Source: Hyphococcus flavus
GTDB taxonomy: Bacteria; Pseudomonadota; Alphaproteobacteria; Caulobacterales; Parvularculaceae
DNA: 64,000 nucleotides
Assembly: GCF_028748065.1 (NCBI RefSeq)
Contig: NZ_CP118166.1
Span: 3,363,501-3,427,500, forward strand
Direction: 5' to 3'
Program-made: the position numbers and the translations under genes
Shown here: piece by piece, positions 49,998 to 60,111 of the stretch
Position numbering within the stretch: the stretch's first letter is position 1
How the letters are laid out: each line of letters starts with the position of its first letter
The notes under the pieces: model-generated
The model's input: only the letters and a program-made list of their open reading frames with translations
Database searches by the model: none
What the model was told of the DNA's origin: nothing

Positions 49998-51485
49998 CTA
50001 GCCGAAAACTGCCGGACGCCTTCCCGCCCAAGGCGCTGCTTCTTCCAGCTCATAGGCAAGCTGCAGCAGTATTTCCTCCTGCCCTAGTGCGGCGCCGAAC
50101 ATGGCGCCGATGGGCAGACCTTCTTGAGACATAGAAAGCGGCAAGGAAATCGCCGGTGCGCCAGTGATATTGCAAAGGACTGTGTACTGAACGTAATCGA
50201 ATAACCTAACAATGAGCGTATCGTAATCTAGTGAGCCGCCAAGATACCCGATTTTTGGCGGTGGCGCTGTGACTACCGGCGACAGGATGAGATCATAGGT
50301 TTCATGCACGCCGGCCATGACGCCTTCAACCGCCTGCAGGCGTTTGATGCTGTCCTCGAACTTGTCCTGTTCCGCTTCAAAACGGCGGGCAAGCCCAAGA
50401 GTAAAGGGCTCAAACGCCAGACCGTTCCGCGGCAGGCCCGTCGCCTCCTCCCATACTTTTACGGCGCTATGCGCAAATGCGGCCCAGTAGAGACCAAAAT
50501 CCTGATCAAGGTTTTCATCAATGGGCAGTTCGACCGGTTCCACCTGATGACCGAGCGAAGCACACAACTCAGCGACTCGCATTGTCGCGTCTTCAACCTG
50601 TTTGTCGGGCTCGGCGCCGCCGAGACCCTTCGTCGTCACGCCAATGCGCAATCGGCGTGTAGCGGGCGCGGACACCAGCCCCAGGGGCACGAGCCCATTC
50701 TCGCTTTCCGGCAATGCAAGCGCTGCCGCAACCGCCGCCGTATCCCTGACCGTTCGTGTTTGAGCGCCGTGAACTGACAAGGAAATCGGCCCCACAACAG
50801 TATGAGGGCGCGCAATGGGATTGCGCCCGCGAGAAACCTTCAGCCCCACATTTCCGCAGCATGAAGCTGGGATACGTATGGAACCGCCGCCATCGCTGGC
50901 GTGTGCAATCGGCACAACGCCGCTAGCCACAAGCGCGGCCGCCCCGCCGGATGACCCGCCAGTTGAATAATCCGTATTCCAAGGGTTTCTGGTTTTGCCA
51001 GAGCTGACCGGCTCTGTTGTCGCGGACAATCCGAATTCAGGCGTAGAGCTTTTGCCAAGACTGACAACACCAAGCCCTAGAAAAGCATTAATCAGCGGAT
51101 TTTGTTCTTCGCCCTTGTATCCCGGGAACGCCCTGCTGCCGAATGCCGTACGCACGCCGGTGACATCATCGAGATCTTTGACGAATGTAGGCACGCCCGC
51201 CCAGGGACCGCTCGCATTGCCTGCTTCTTCGCGAGCCTTATCGAATGTCTTGGTCACGATGGCATTGATCTGTCGATCTATTCGTTTGGCGCGCTCGATC
51301 GCGGCGTCGACAGCTTCGGTTGCGCTCAGTTCGCCGGACTTGATTCGCGCGGCGGTTTCAACGCCATCAAGTTCAGCGAGATCATTCGATGCTTTTTGAT
51401 CTGACCGCGAGCAAGCAGCCCCCATGGCGATCAACGATGCGCCCATTGCGCCACGCTCAATCAGGCTCCGCCGCGTCAATGACAT
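49998..51485 (-). CDS. exported amidase-signature-family hydrolase
   Basis: A 495-residue amidase with an N-terminal export signal [16 protein letters not shown] (Tat-like twin Arg) and a possible lipobox MGAAC. The amidase-signature triad is Lys103 (FVKDL), Ser178 (GGSSGG) and Ser202 ([10 protein letters not shown]), with the expected 24-residue Ser-Ser spacing. Substrate unknown; periplasmic forms act on peptide or aryl amides. Convergent with purQ. Confidence 0.92.
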   Translation of the reverse strand: MSLTRRSLIERGAMGASLIAMGAACSRSDQKASNDLAELDGVETAARIKSGELSATEAVDAAIERAKRIDRQINAIVTKTFDKAREEAGNASGPWAGVPTFVKDLDDVTGVRTAFGSRAFPGYKGEEQNPLINAFLGLGVVSLGKSSTPEFGLSATTEPVSSGKTRNPWNTDYSTGGSSGGAAALVASGVVPIAHASDGGGSIRIPASCCGNVGLKVSRGRNPIARPHTVVGPISLSVHGAQTRTVRDTAAVAAALALPESENGLVPLGLVSAPATRRLRIGVTTKGLGGAEPDKQVEDATMRVAELCASLGHQVEPVELPIDENLDQDFGLYWAAFAHSAVKVWEEATGLPRNGLAFEPFTLGLARRFEAEQDKFEDSIKRLQAVEGVMAGVHETYDLILSPVVTAPPPKIGYLGGSLDYDTLIVRLFDYVQYTVLCNITGAPAISLPLSMSQEGLPIGAMFGAALGQEEILLQLAYELEEAAPWAGRRPAVFG

Positions 51486-51589
51486 GCGCTCATTCCTTTT
51501 CTTCCTGCTTCGATTCCGGCATCATGCTTACCTGAAAAGGGCTCGCACGCGTCGTCAAGACAAGAGCGCAGGAACGGGGAAGAAAGATC

Positions 51590-52810
51590 ATGAGACTTGT
51601 TTTAGCGACTGCAGCATTTCTGGCGCTTGCGGCTTGCGGCCAAAAAGAAACTGCGCCGCCGCCGGGAGACGACAGCTATCAGGAAACGCTGATGACGCAA
51701 CTGATCGATGCAAAGCCGGGCGATGTCATCGAAATCCCTGAAGGCCGCTTTGCGTTTGACCGCTCGCTAAGCCTGACGGTCGATGGCGTCACCATACGCG
51801 GCGCCGGCATGGACAAATCCGTTCTGACATTCGCCAATCAGATCGCCGGGGCCGAAGGCCTCCTCGTCACCGCCAGCGATTTTACGATTGAAGATGTAGC
51901 CATTGAAGACACGAAAGGCGATGCGCTGAAAATCTCAGAAGGTGAAAACATCGTCATTCGCCGTGTGCGCACGGAATGGACAACGGGTCCGAAGACCGAA
52001 AACGGCGCCTACGGTATCTACCCCGTACAAGTTGAAAACCTGTTGATGGAAGACAGCGTTGCGATTGGCGCCTCTGACGCCGGGCTTTACATTGGCCAGT
52101 CAAAAAACGTCGTCATCCGCAACAACCGCGCGGAATATAATGTCGCCGGCATTGAAATTGAAAACACATTTGATGCTGATGTTTACGGCAATGTGGCGAC
52201 CAACAACACCGGCGGCATACTCGTCTTTAATATGCCGAACCTGAGCCAACCGGGTGCGCGCACGCGTGTTTTCAATAATGAAATTTATGAGAACAACACC
52301 AAGAATTTCGGCCACAAGGGAACGCCGGTGGCGTCGATCCCCGCCGGTTCAGGCGTTGTTGTAAACTCCAACGACCAGGTCGAAATATTCAGCAACAACA
52401 TTCGCGATAACAAAACCGCCAATGTCATCGTCGCCAGCGTCTTCTCATCCGATATTGGCGACGGCGATATGGCCGCTGATTTCGACCCCTACCCTGAAAA
52501 GATTTTTGTCTATGACAACGCGTTTGAAGGCGGGGGGGACAATCCTGATGGTCTGGAACTGCAGGCGTTGAAACTCGCCATCGCCGGGCCCATGGGCCGT
52601 ATCCCTGATGTCTTATGGGACGGCTATGTGGACCCTGACGGGAGCGGCCCTCAGGATGTTCTCTGCGTTCAGAACGGCGAAGCGAGGGTGCTGAATGTTG
52701 ACGGGCCGAACGATAATAAAAGCCCGCGCATCGCGGAAACCCGCGATCATGACTGCACCTTTGAAAAACTGCCCGAGGTCGAACTGAACGAACCGCTCGC
52801 CAGCCTATAG
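51590..52810 (+). CDS. parallel beta-helix lipoprotein
   Basis: A 406-residue lipoprotein (FLALAAC lipobox). Its middle (residues 55-290) is a right-handed parallel beta-helix, with repeated NVVIRNNRAEYNVAGIEIEN-type coils like those of pectate lyase-like proteins. It is a family that is found next to the diheme cytochrome encoded here (next gene), described from Hyphomonas and Shewanella genomes. Role unknown; probably binds a substrate or supports the cytochrome in the envelope. Confidence 0.85.
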   Translation: MRLVLATAAFLALAACGQKETAPPPGDDSYQETLMTQLIDAKPGDVIEIPEGRFAFDRSLSLTVDGVTIRGAGMDKSVLTFANQIAGAEGLLVTASDFTIEDVAIEDTKGDALKISEGENIVIRRVRTEWTTGPKTENGAYGIYPVQVENLLMEDSVAIGASDAGLYIGQSKNVVIRNNRAEYNVAGIEIENTFDADVYGNVATNNTGGILVFNMPNLSQPGARTRVFNNEIYENNTKNFGHKGTPVASIPAGSGVVVNSNDQVEIFSNNIRDNKTANVIVASVFSSDIGDGDMAADFDPYPEKIFVYDNAFEGGGDNPDGLELQALKLAIAGPMGRIPDVLWDGYVDPDGSGPQDVLCVQNGEARVLNVDGPNDNKSPRIAETRDHDCTFEKLPEVELNEPLASL

Positions 52811-53042
52811 GGGCGAAAAAATGAGGCGCTGGAGTGCGCCCGCTAAACGGGAAAAACACCTCAAAAGTGTTGAATTCTTCAATATTTCCCAGTGTTGGTG
52901 GAAGGTTATCCCCCACTTTCTCGGCTGTCGTATACTGCTCGGCAGTTGAAATGAGCGTTAAAGCTTTTCGTTGCGGCGGAATATTCATCCTCGCACGAAT
53001 GCCCTGAACCGCTGCACTGGGTTAGGAGCAGAAGAACTAAGA

Positions 53043-54206
53043 ATGAAGGCCGTAAGAACTTTCATGCAACGATACAATTTTGCCAGCCCTGCAATAATGC
53101 TCGCCATCTTTGCCGGCCTACTGCTGTCCGCTTGTTCTGAACAGCAGACTGCCCCAACGTTTCACGCACAAGATAACCCGACGCGTTTAAGCGACTGGGG
53201 CATGCTTGAGACGAGCACAGATGAACTGGTCATCAGCGAGGGCGTTACGCCGTACGATCTCGCGACACCTTTGTTTTCCGACTATGCGCTGAAGCTTAGG
53301 ACAGTATGGACGCCGGCAGGCGCGCCAGTGTTGTACAACTCTGACAGCGTTTTTGAGTTTCCCGTTGGCACGGTCATCACAAAAACCTTTTACTATCCGA
53401 CGACAGGAGACGAATGGACGGGGGACGTCTCCATCAGCCGGGAGCGCAGCATCAACAACAACGCCATGGCGTTGGATCATTTACGGCTGATCGAGACGCG
53501 GGTTCTTGTACATCGTGAAACGGGCTGGGAGGCGCTTCCCTATATCTGGAACGATGAACAGACCGACGCGGTGTTGAAACGTACGGGCGACGTCATCCCC
53601 ATGACATTGCATCGAGATGACGGACGGACGGAACAATTCGGCTATCTTGTACCGAACGTGAACCAGTGCGCCGGCTGTCACGCGACCGACGCCACAGCGA
53701 GAACGATCGAGCCAATCGGGCCAAAGGCGCGGCACCTGAATAAGCCGTCATCTTTCGCCCCTGCCTTTAACCAGCTCGATCACTGGCTGGCGAAGGGCCT
53801 GCTCACCGGAGAGATTGCCCAACCCGCACCGAGAAACGCCGAGTGGACGGATGAAAGCGAGCCGGTTGAGGTGCGCGCGCGCGCCTATCTCGACGCCAAT
53901 TGCAGCCATTGCCACAACCCGGTCGGCCCGGCAGACACATCCGGCCTCAATCTGGAACCGGACGCCACAGGTCCCGCCCTCGGCATCTGTAAAACGCCCA
54001 TTGCCGCCGGCATCGGCACAGGCGACCGCATCTTTGATATCGTCCCGGGTGACCCGGATGCATCGATCACCATCTTCCGCATGGAAACTGACAACCCAGG
54101 CGCCATGATGCCGGAACTCGGCCGCGCAGTAACGCATGAGGAGGGCGTCGCATTAGTGTCCGAATGGATTGCAAGAATGGATGGCGATTGTTCGCAAAAA
54201 GGATAA
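53043..54206 (+). CDS. SO2930-family diheme c-type cytochrome lipoprotein
   Basis: A protein of 387 residues with a lipoprotein signal (GLLLSAC) after a short N terminus. Two CxxCH heme sites: CAGCH near residue 202 and CSHCH near residue 285. The remainder matches the conserved family defined by Shewanella SO2930 and Hyphomonas HNE_0200, with PYDLATPLFSDYALKLR near the start. It follows the beta-helix lipoprotein gene by 232 bases and probably works with it in periplasmic electron transfer. Start is uncertain; ATG 53064 is also possible. Confidence 0.86.
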   Translation: MKAVRTFMQRYNFASPAIMLAIFAGLLLSACSEQQTAPTFHAQDNPTRLSDWGMLETSTDELVISEGVTPYDLATPLFSDYALKLRTVWTPAGAPVLYNSDSVFEFPVGTVITKTFYYPTTGDEWTGDVSISRERSINNNAMALDHLRLIETRVLVHRETGWEALPYIWNDEQTDAVLKRTGDVIPMTLHRDDGRTEQFGYLVPNVNQCAGCHATDATARTIEPIGPKARHLNKPSSFAPAFNQLDHWLAKGLLTGEIAQPAPRNAEWTDESEPVEVRARAYLDANCSHCHNPVGPADTSGLNLEPDATGPALGICKTPIAAGIGTGDRIFDIVPGDPDASITIFRMETDNPGAMMPELGRAVTHEEGVALVSEWIARMDGDCSQKG

Positions 54207-54215
54207 AGCGATAAA

Positions 54216-54998
54216 ATGAACCTGAAATTTTTGAAGTTCAGCATTGCTGCCGTTATCCTGATCTATATGGTGATCTACGGCGGGCTTTATATTTTTCAAC
54301 GCAGCTTTCTGTATTTTCCTACGCCGGAAGTTCAGCACCCCGATGCTGAGGCGATCTACATCGAAAATGATGTCGCTCGAATAAAACTTTGGAAGGCCGG
54401 AACTGGAAGCAAGAAAGCGATTCTTTACTTTGGTGGAAACGCCGAGGAGGTATCGAGAAATATCACGCCATTTCTGCAGCACTTAACGACATACGATATC
54501 TACCTGATGAATTATCGCGGATTCAGCGGCAGCACGGGGTCGCCAAACGAAACTGCATTATATATCGACGCACTATCACTCTATGATCTCGCAGCCAAAG
54601 ACTATGATGACATCTCTGTTATTGGACGCAGCCTTGGAAGCGGCGTGGCAACCTATGTTGCTGCAAACAGGGAAATAGAAAAACTTTTTCTCATCACCCC
54701 TTATGACAGCATAGAAAATGTGGCCCAAAGCAAGTTTCCTTTTGTTCCAGTTTCGCTGCTGCTTCATGACAAATATAATTCCGCAGCGCGCGCCCATAAA
54801 ATTGACGCGGAAACATTAATTGTCATGGCTGAGAACGACGGCGTTATTCCATTACATTTTACTGAGGCTTTGATCAGGCAGTTTGGAGCGCCTGCACCTC
54901 AGATACATCAAATTCCGGGAACGCATCACCTGACAGTGTCAAATCCACCGCTGTTTTGGCGGATTCTCGGCGATTTTTTTGATCCTCATGACGTTTAG
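54216..54998 (+). CDS. alpha/beta hydrolase of the BEM46/ABHD-like type
   Basis: A 260-residue hydrolase with an N-terminal membrane anchor (about residues 9-27). Nucleophile Ser in GRSLGSG, acid Asp in AENDGVIP, His in PGTHHL. The NYRGFSGSTGSP and LYFGGNAEE blocks are as in BEM46/YfhR-like proteins. The gene begins 9 bases after the cytochrome stop, so they may be co-transcribed. Its end overlaps the end of the hopene cyclase gene by 4 bases. Confidence 0.88.
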   Translation: MNLKFLKFSIAAVILIYMVIYGGLYIFQRSFLYFPTPEVQHPDAEAIYIENDVARIKLWKAGTGSKKAILYFGGNAEEVSRNITPFLQHLTTYDIYLMNYRGFSGSTGSPNETALYIDALSLYDLAAKDYDDISVIGRSLGSGVATYVAANREIEKLFLITPYDSIENVAQSKFPFVPVSLLLHDKYNSAARAHKIDAETLIVMAENDGVIPLHFTEALIRQFGAPAPQIHQIPGTHHLTVSNPPLFWRILGDFFDPHDV

Positions 54999-57052
54999 GC
55001 CATCATCTTCCGTACGCGCCCCATCGCCATCAGCGGAAAGTAGTGACGATAAAGATTATAATTGATCATGAAAGCGCGAGAGAGTTCGGGCCCCTGCTTA
55101 AGTCGCTCTTCAAGCGACGGATCGCCAAGCTTGATATGCTGGCCGACGCCGTAACCCGGAAACCCGGTACCGGTATATTCGGGCTCTTCCCATGTGCCGT
55201 CTTTCTGACGCTCAATCAGGAACTGCACGCCGTCGGCAATGGCGCGCTCGTCTTCCGCCCGGCCTACCGCAGCAAGACCCATGAGCGCCCAGGCGGTTTG
55301 CGAGGCGGTCGATTTGCCCCGGCCCATCTGTTTTTGATCCATATACGACGCGCAGGATTCACCCCAGCCGCCATCCTCATTCTGATGCAGGATCAACCAG
55401 TCCGACGCTTTACGGATATAACTTTGCGTCATGTCCTCGCCAATCGCTTCGAGCGCTGGCAGCACGGCGCCCGTGCCGTAAACGTAGTTGACGCCCCAAC
55501 GGCCGAACCAGGCGCCGTCCGCGTGCTGCTCCGACTTGATATAATCGAGCGCGCGAACCATGGACGGATGATCGGCGCCTATGCCGAGCTTGCCAAACGC
55601 CTCTATAATATGGGCGGTCACATCCACCGACGGCGGATCGAGCGCTTCGCCAAAATCGCAGAACGGAATTTTCGTCAGGATCTGTTTGTCGTTGTCCTTG
55701 TCAAAAGCACCCCAGCCGCCGCCTTTCGACTGCATGCCGATAAGCCAATTGACGCCCTTCTCAATAGCTTCTTCGATGCCCTTTTCTTTCCACTTCGGAT
55801 CGTTGCGGAACGGCGCCAACGCAATCAACGCCACCGCCGTATCATCCGTATCGGGATAGAAGTAATTCTTGTATTCAAACGCCCAGCCGCCGGGCTCAAG
55901 TTTCGGGCATTTCACTTTCCAGTCGCCGGGCCGCAACACCTGTTGCGCCAAGACCCAGTCGAGCGCTTTTTCGACCTCTTCCTGCTGGCGCTCATTCAGA
56001 TCGCAATCATCAAACGCCAGCAAGGTCAGCACCGTATCCCAGACAGGGCTGGTGGAGGCCTGAATCCAGGTCGCCTCACCTACGTCAACACGCCACCGCG
56101 GATCATCGAGAGCGTTCAGCCCTTTCTCAACCACTGCGTGATCGAGCGCGTAGCCTTCATTATAAAGCGCCATCAGCGAATAGATCCATGGCGGCTGGAT
56201 GCCGCCCCAGACGCCATCCGCATCCTGATGCTGAATGATCCACTCCAGCGCGCGGGAAACCGCGCCCTTACGCAGCAAGCCGATCTTCGCCGTATCGCCG
56301 AACCCTTGCAACGCGTGAAGAACCTTGTCCGCTCCCAGAAAGAAAGCGTCGAGAAATCCCGCGCCTGGTTTTTTTGGGTAGGCGAAATCATGCTTGTCAC
56401 GCCCTTCCGGAAAAAGCTCATCAAGACGTTGTCCCTGCGGCAATGGCCGCGACGGCCGCCGTGCGGACAACACTGCAATTGGCATCAAGGTCGCCCGCGC
56501 CCACTGCGCAAAATTGTAGATCGAAAACACAAACCAGTTTGGAAAGAAAATTACTTCCGGCGGCAGGTTCGGCGTTTTCTCCCACGGCCATTCGCCGATA
56601 AGCGCAAGCCAGTAACGCGTAAAGACGCGGATATTTTTAAGCCCACCCTTCGACATGATCCATTCGCGAGCGCGCACCATATGCGGCGCATCCTTGCGAT
56701 CACCCATGGAACGCAACGCCGCATAGGCCTCAACAGTCGTATTGATATCGCCAGCCGGCGCGCCATAGTAAATCTGCCAGGAGCCGTCTTCACGCTGGGT
56801 TTCCCGTAACGAGTTCGCCAATCGCGGACGCAGGTGATGGTTCTCAAGCCCCATGAACCAAAGCGCGAGGATCCATTGCGCTTCCATGCAAGCGTTCGAC
56901 TCAAGCCTACCGACCCAATAGCCTTCAGGCTTTTGCCGCGCGCTGAGCCAGCCCGCCGCCGCATCAATGGCGCCGGTAAGCTGCTGATCGAAATTGGACC
57001 GTTTGGCGCCACTGCTTGTCTTATCGTCGAACATCCCATAACCCTTTGACAT
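54995..57052 (-). CDS. shc: squalene-hopene cyclase
   Basis: Cyclises squalene to hopene, the hopanoid precursor, at the membrane. The 685-residue protein has the protonating Asp motif DTDDTA and several QW repeats (QHADGAWFGRWG, QNEDGGWGES, QDADGVWGG). The start is taken at ATG 57052; a TTG precedes it. No hpnC/D/E squalene genes are in view, so hopanoid synthesis depends on genes elsewhere. The carotenoid crtE/B genes in this window share prenyl precursors but not products. Confidence 0.96.
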   Translation of the reverse strand: MSKGYGMFDDKTSSGAKRSNFDQQLTGAIDAAAGWLSARQKPEGYWVGRLESNACMEAQWILALWFMGLENHHLRPRLANSLRETQREDGSWQIYYGAPAGDINTTVEAYAALRSMGDRKDAPHMVRAREWIMSKGGLKNIRVFTRYWLALIGEWPWEKTPNLPPEVIFFPNWFVFSIYNFAQWARATLMPIAVLSARRPSRPLPQGQRLDELFPEGRDKHDFAYPKKPGAGFLDAFFLGADKVLHALQGFGDTAKIGLLRKGAVSRALEWIIQHQDADGVWGGIQPPWIYSLMALYNEGYALDHAVVEKGLNALDDPRWRVDVGEATWIQASTSPVWDTVLTLLAFDDCDLNERQQEEVEKALDWVLAQQVLRPGDWKVKCPKLEPGGWAFEYKNYFYPDTDDTAVALIALAPFRNDPKWKEKGIEEAIEKGVNWLIGMQSKGGGWGAFDKDNDKQILTKIPFCDFGEALDPPSVDVTAHIIEAFGKLGIGADHPSMVRALDYIKSEQHADGAWFGRWGVNYVYGTGAVLPALEAIGEDMTQSYIRKASDWLILHQNEDGGWGESCASYMDQKQMGRGKSTASQTAWALMGLAAVGRAEDERAIADGVQFLIERQKDGTWEEPEYTGTGFPGYGVGQHIKLGDPSLEERLKQGPELSRAFMINYNLYRHYFPLMAMGRVRKMMA

Positions 57053-57162
57053 CAAGGGCTACTTAGCGCGAGAGACAGCTCCAAGCTAGACCTTGACGCG
57101 GCTTGTTCGGCGCATATCGGTTGTTCCTTAACATGCTTAGCGCCAGGAAATGGACATTTCTT

Positions 57163-58026
57163 ATGAAACCCGACGTCAAAACCTTCTTCGACGAGGAAAC
57201 ATTTACCGCCAGCCACGTGGTTTGCGATCAATCGGAGGGAACATGCGCGATTATCGATTCCGTGCTCGACTATGACGCCGCCGCCGGCCGAACGAGCACG
57301 TCATCTGCCGACGCTATCATCGACTATGTCAGAAGCAACGACATGGCCGTCGAATGGATTCTCGAGACCCACGTTCACGCGGATCATTTAACCGCCGCGC
57401 CATATCTGAAAGAAAAACTTGGCGGCAAGAGCGGCATTGGTGACCAGGTTAGGGTCATTCAAGATACGTTTGGCAAAATATTTAACGTCGAAGCCGAATT
57501 CAGCACTCATGGCAGCCATTTCGACACATTGTTTGCCGACGGAGAAGCATTCAAAGTCGGCGGAATAGAAGCGAAGTTCATTTACACCCCCGGCCACACG
57601 CCCGCTTGCTCAACCATCGTGATCGGCGACGCCGCCTTTGTCGGCGATACGCTGTTCATGCCCGATTACGGGACGGCGCGCTGCGATTTTCCAGGCGGCG
57701 ATGCACGCACACTTTACCGATCAATTCAGAGAATCTTCGCTCTGCCCGACGAGACCCGTCTGTTCATGTGCCACGACTATAAAGCGCCTGGCCGAGATAC
57801 ATTTAAATGGCAAACCACAGTTGCTGAACAGCGATCAAAAAATATTCACATTCATGGCGGCGTCAGCGAAGATGAGTTTGTGGCCATGCGCGAAAGCCGG
57901 GACAAAAATCTATCCATGCCGAAACTGATCTTGCCCTCCGTGCAGGTCAATATGCGTGGCGGCGCCATGCCGCCGCCGGAGGATAATGGCGTTTCATATC
58001 TCAAGATTCCGATAAACACGTTGTAG
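57163..58026 (+). CDS. ETHE1-like metallo-beta-lactamase-fold hydrolase
   Basis: A 287-residue hydrolase resembling persulfide dioxygenases and beta-lactamase-hydrolase-like (Blh) proteins. Metal motif THVHADHL, YTPGHTPACS, FVGDTLFM and MCHDY are intact, as in the mononuclear iron ETHE1 group. Probably oxidises glutathione persulfide or works in sulfide handling; inferred. Start at ATG 57163 fits the family N terminus. Confidence 0.86.
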   Translation: MKPDVKTFFDEETFTASHVVCDQSEGTCAIIDSVLDYDAAAGRTSTSSADAIIDYVRSNDMAVEWILETHVHADHLTAAPYLKEKLGGKSGIGDQVRVIQDTFGKIFNVEAEFSTHGSHFDTLFADGEAFKVGGIEAKFIYTPGHTPACSTIVIGDAAFVGDTLFMPDYGTARCDFPGGDARTLYRSIQRIFALPDETRLFMCHDYKAPGRDTFKWQTTVAEQRSKNIHIHGGVSEDEFVAMRESRDKNLSMPKLILPSVQVNMRGGAMPPPEDNGVSYLKIPINTL

Positions 58027-58062
58027 TTATTCGTTGATAATAAGTCCGCTTAGAAATATCGT

Positions 58063-59553
58063 ATGAGCAACGCTAATTTTTTTGAAACACTGAAGGCTGC
58101 GTATTCGAACGCATTTGATAAGCCATGTTTGTCGCTCCCCAATGGTCGCAGCTTCACTTATGGCGACATTGACGCGCTTTCAGCGAAAATGGCTGGAGCG
58201 CTGTTGGCTACAGGCGCTAAACCCGGAGACCGCATTACAGTTCAAGTCGAGAAATCAGCCGAGAACATTGCTCTGTATCTTGGCGCAATGCGCGCTGGGC
58301 TTATTTATGTTCCGCTCAATACGGCCTACACGCCAGAGGAAGTCCAGTATTTTCTAAGTGACGCCAAGCCGGCTATATTCGTCTGTTCACCCGAGAATTA
58401 CGCTGCACTAGCGCCGGCTGCAAAAAAAGCCAGGCTAAAAAAGCTTTTCACCCTTGGTGCTGAGGGCAATGGATCGCTGCCAGATACAGCGAGCAGCATT
58501 TCACCATTCAAAAGGTGTTGCTCACGCACCGAAACAGATACTGCGGTCATCCTCTATACATCCGGCACAACCGGCCGATCGAAAGGCGCGATGCTGACGC
58601 ATGGGAACCTCAGATCTAATGCTGAAACATTAAACACTCTTTGGGACTTCACGCACCACGACGTCCTTCTACACGCTTTGCCAGTCTTCCATATTCACGG
58701 GCTTTTCGTTGCACTACACACCGCCATGCTCAGCGCTTGTGAAATTCTCTTTTTACCAAAATTCGACGTATGCGAAATCCTGAGCCAATTGCCAAAATCG
58801 AGCGTAATGATGGGCGTGCCGACTTTTTATACACGCTTGCTGGCCAACGTTAATTTTACGAAGACGGTGTGTGAAAGTGTACGTCTATTCATCTCTGGCT
58901 CCGCGCCGTTGACAACCGAAACTTTCAAAGCGTTTGAAACGCGCACCGGTCATAAAATTCTTGAACGCTACGGCATGTCAGAGGCCGGCATGATTGCATC
59001 TAATCCGCTCAACGGGGAACGCGTTGCCGGAACAGTCGGGTATCCGTTGCCGAAAGTTTCCATTCGCATCTCCGGTGAAGCACCAAGCGAAGTAGAAATC
59101 AAGGGACCGAATGTTTTTGCTGGATACTGGGAAAAGCCAGACAAGACCAAAGAAGTCTTTACCAAAGACCTCTGGTTTCGCACGGGCGACATAGGAACAT
59201 TATCTGATGATGGGCGTCTTACGCTTGTGGGCCGTGAAAAAGACCTCATTATTTCTGGTGGCTTTAACATCTACCCCGTCGAAATTGAGCAAGTGATTAA
59301 CGCACTTTCAGGTGTTGCAGAAAGCGCCGTCATTGGCGTTCCTCATCCAGATATGGGTGAAGGCGTCGTCGCTATTCTTGTGGAAGAGAACTCTGGAGTC
59401 ACAGACGAAGCCTTGTCTCAAGCTGTGAGCAAGCTTGCTAAATTCAAAAGGCCAAGAAGATTTATCCGGTTGCGTACCCTTCCCCGTAACGCAATGGGCA
59501 AAGTGCAAAAACAAGCGCTTCGTGAGACTTATAAAAACATTTATCGCGTGTGA
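58063..59553 (+). CDS. malonyl-CoA synthetase (AMP-binding)
   Basis: A 496-residue acyl-CoA synthetase of the MatB type, making malonyl-CoA from malonate, CoA and ATP. AMP-binding P-loop YTSGTTGRSKGAML, LPVFHIHGLFVALH, ERYGMSEAGM and the Gly-Phe-Asn-Ile-Tyr-Pro-Val-Glu linker are typical of MatB, though other acyl-CoA ligases share most of these. The 37 bases before it hold no strong terminator. It may be co-transcribed with the ETHE1-like gene. Confidence 0.82.
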   Translation: MSNANFFETLKAAYSNAFDKPCLSLPNGRSFTYGDIDALSAKMAGALLATGAKPGDRITVQVEKSAENIALYLGAMRAGLIYVPLNTAYTPEEVQYFLSDAKPAIFVCSPENYAALAPAAKKARLKKLFTLGAEGNGSLPDTASSISPFKRCCSRTETDTAVILYTSGTTGRSKGAMLTHGNLRSNAETLNTLWDFTHHDVLLHALPVFHIHGLFVALHTAMLSACEILFLPKFDVCEILSQLPKSSVMMGVPTFYTRLLANVNFTKTVCESVRLFISGSAPLTTETFKAFETRTGHKILERYGMSEAGMIASNPLNGERVAGTVGYPLPKVSIRISGEAPSEVEIKGPNVFAGYWEKPDKTKEVFTKDLWFRTGDIGTLSDDGRLTLVGREKDLIISGGFNIYPVEIEQVINALSGVAESAVIGVPHPDMGEGVVAILVEENSGVTDEALSQAVSKLAKFKRPRRFIRLRTLPRNAMGKVQKQALRETYKNIYRV

Positions 59554-60111
59554 CTATTGCGGATCACGATGAAATATAATGATCGGGTCATCATTATAGG
59601 TTGCCCGCGCGCTTTCATGAAACCCGCATTTGCGAGCGACCCGTATCGAAGCATCATTACCAGGACTGATGATGCAACATAACCGCCGGGTCCCAAACGC
59701 CGCGTCGGCCCATGCCGTGGCTGCTAATGCTGCTTCGCTGGCGTAGCCACGCCCATGAAAATCTGGTGCTATCGCCCAACCAATCTCCGGGTCAGCCCCT
59801 AACGAGGGATATATGTCTCTTTTATAATCGCCAAACCCCGCCTCGCCGATAAAAGCGCCGGAATGTTTGTCCTCGACTGCCCAATATCCATACCCGAGCA
59901 ACAGCCAATGCCCTGCTTTCCGCAAAAATTTTGTCCATGATAATTCATCTGGAGCCGGCTTACCGCCAAAGAATTTGGTGACATCTGGATGCTTCCACAT
60001 ATCTCTGACATCTGACCAGTCAGAGAGCCTGTACTCACGCAATCTCAAGCGATCGGTTTCGACAACCGGCGCTGCTCCATTCCAAGGGAGCCGAACTATC
60101 GCCTCCTTCAT
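59554..60111 (-). CDS. GNAT-family N-acetyltransferase (RimJ/RimL-like)
   Basis: A 185-residue acetyltransferase with the GNAT core (ETDRLRLREYRLSDW start, WAIAPDFHGRGYASEA acetyl-CoA loop with RGYASEA). Related to RimJ/RimL ribosomal protein acetyltransferases, but these also modify drugs and other substrates. Starts inside the last bases of the DUF885 gene (ATGA overlap), so translation is coupled. Confidence 0.9.
   Translation of the reverse strand: MKEAIVRLPWNGAAPVVETDRLRLREYRLSDWSDVRDMWKHPDVTKFFGGKPAPDELSWTKFLRKAGHWLLLGYGYWAVEDKHSGAFIGEAGFGDYKRDIYPSLGADPEIGWAIAPDFHGRGYASEAALAATAWADAAFGTRRLCCIISPGNDASIRVARKCGFHESARATYNDDPIIIFHRDPQ

Noticed and set aside
55043-56809. 588-codon open frame on the plus strand
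   Set aside because: It lies entirely antisense to squalene-hopene cyclase, whose motifs are certain, and its translation is Arg/His-rich with no domain.
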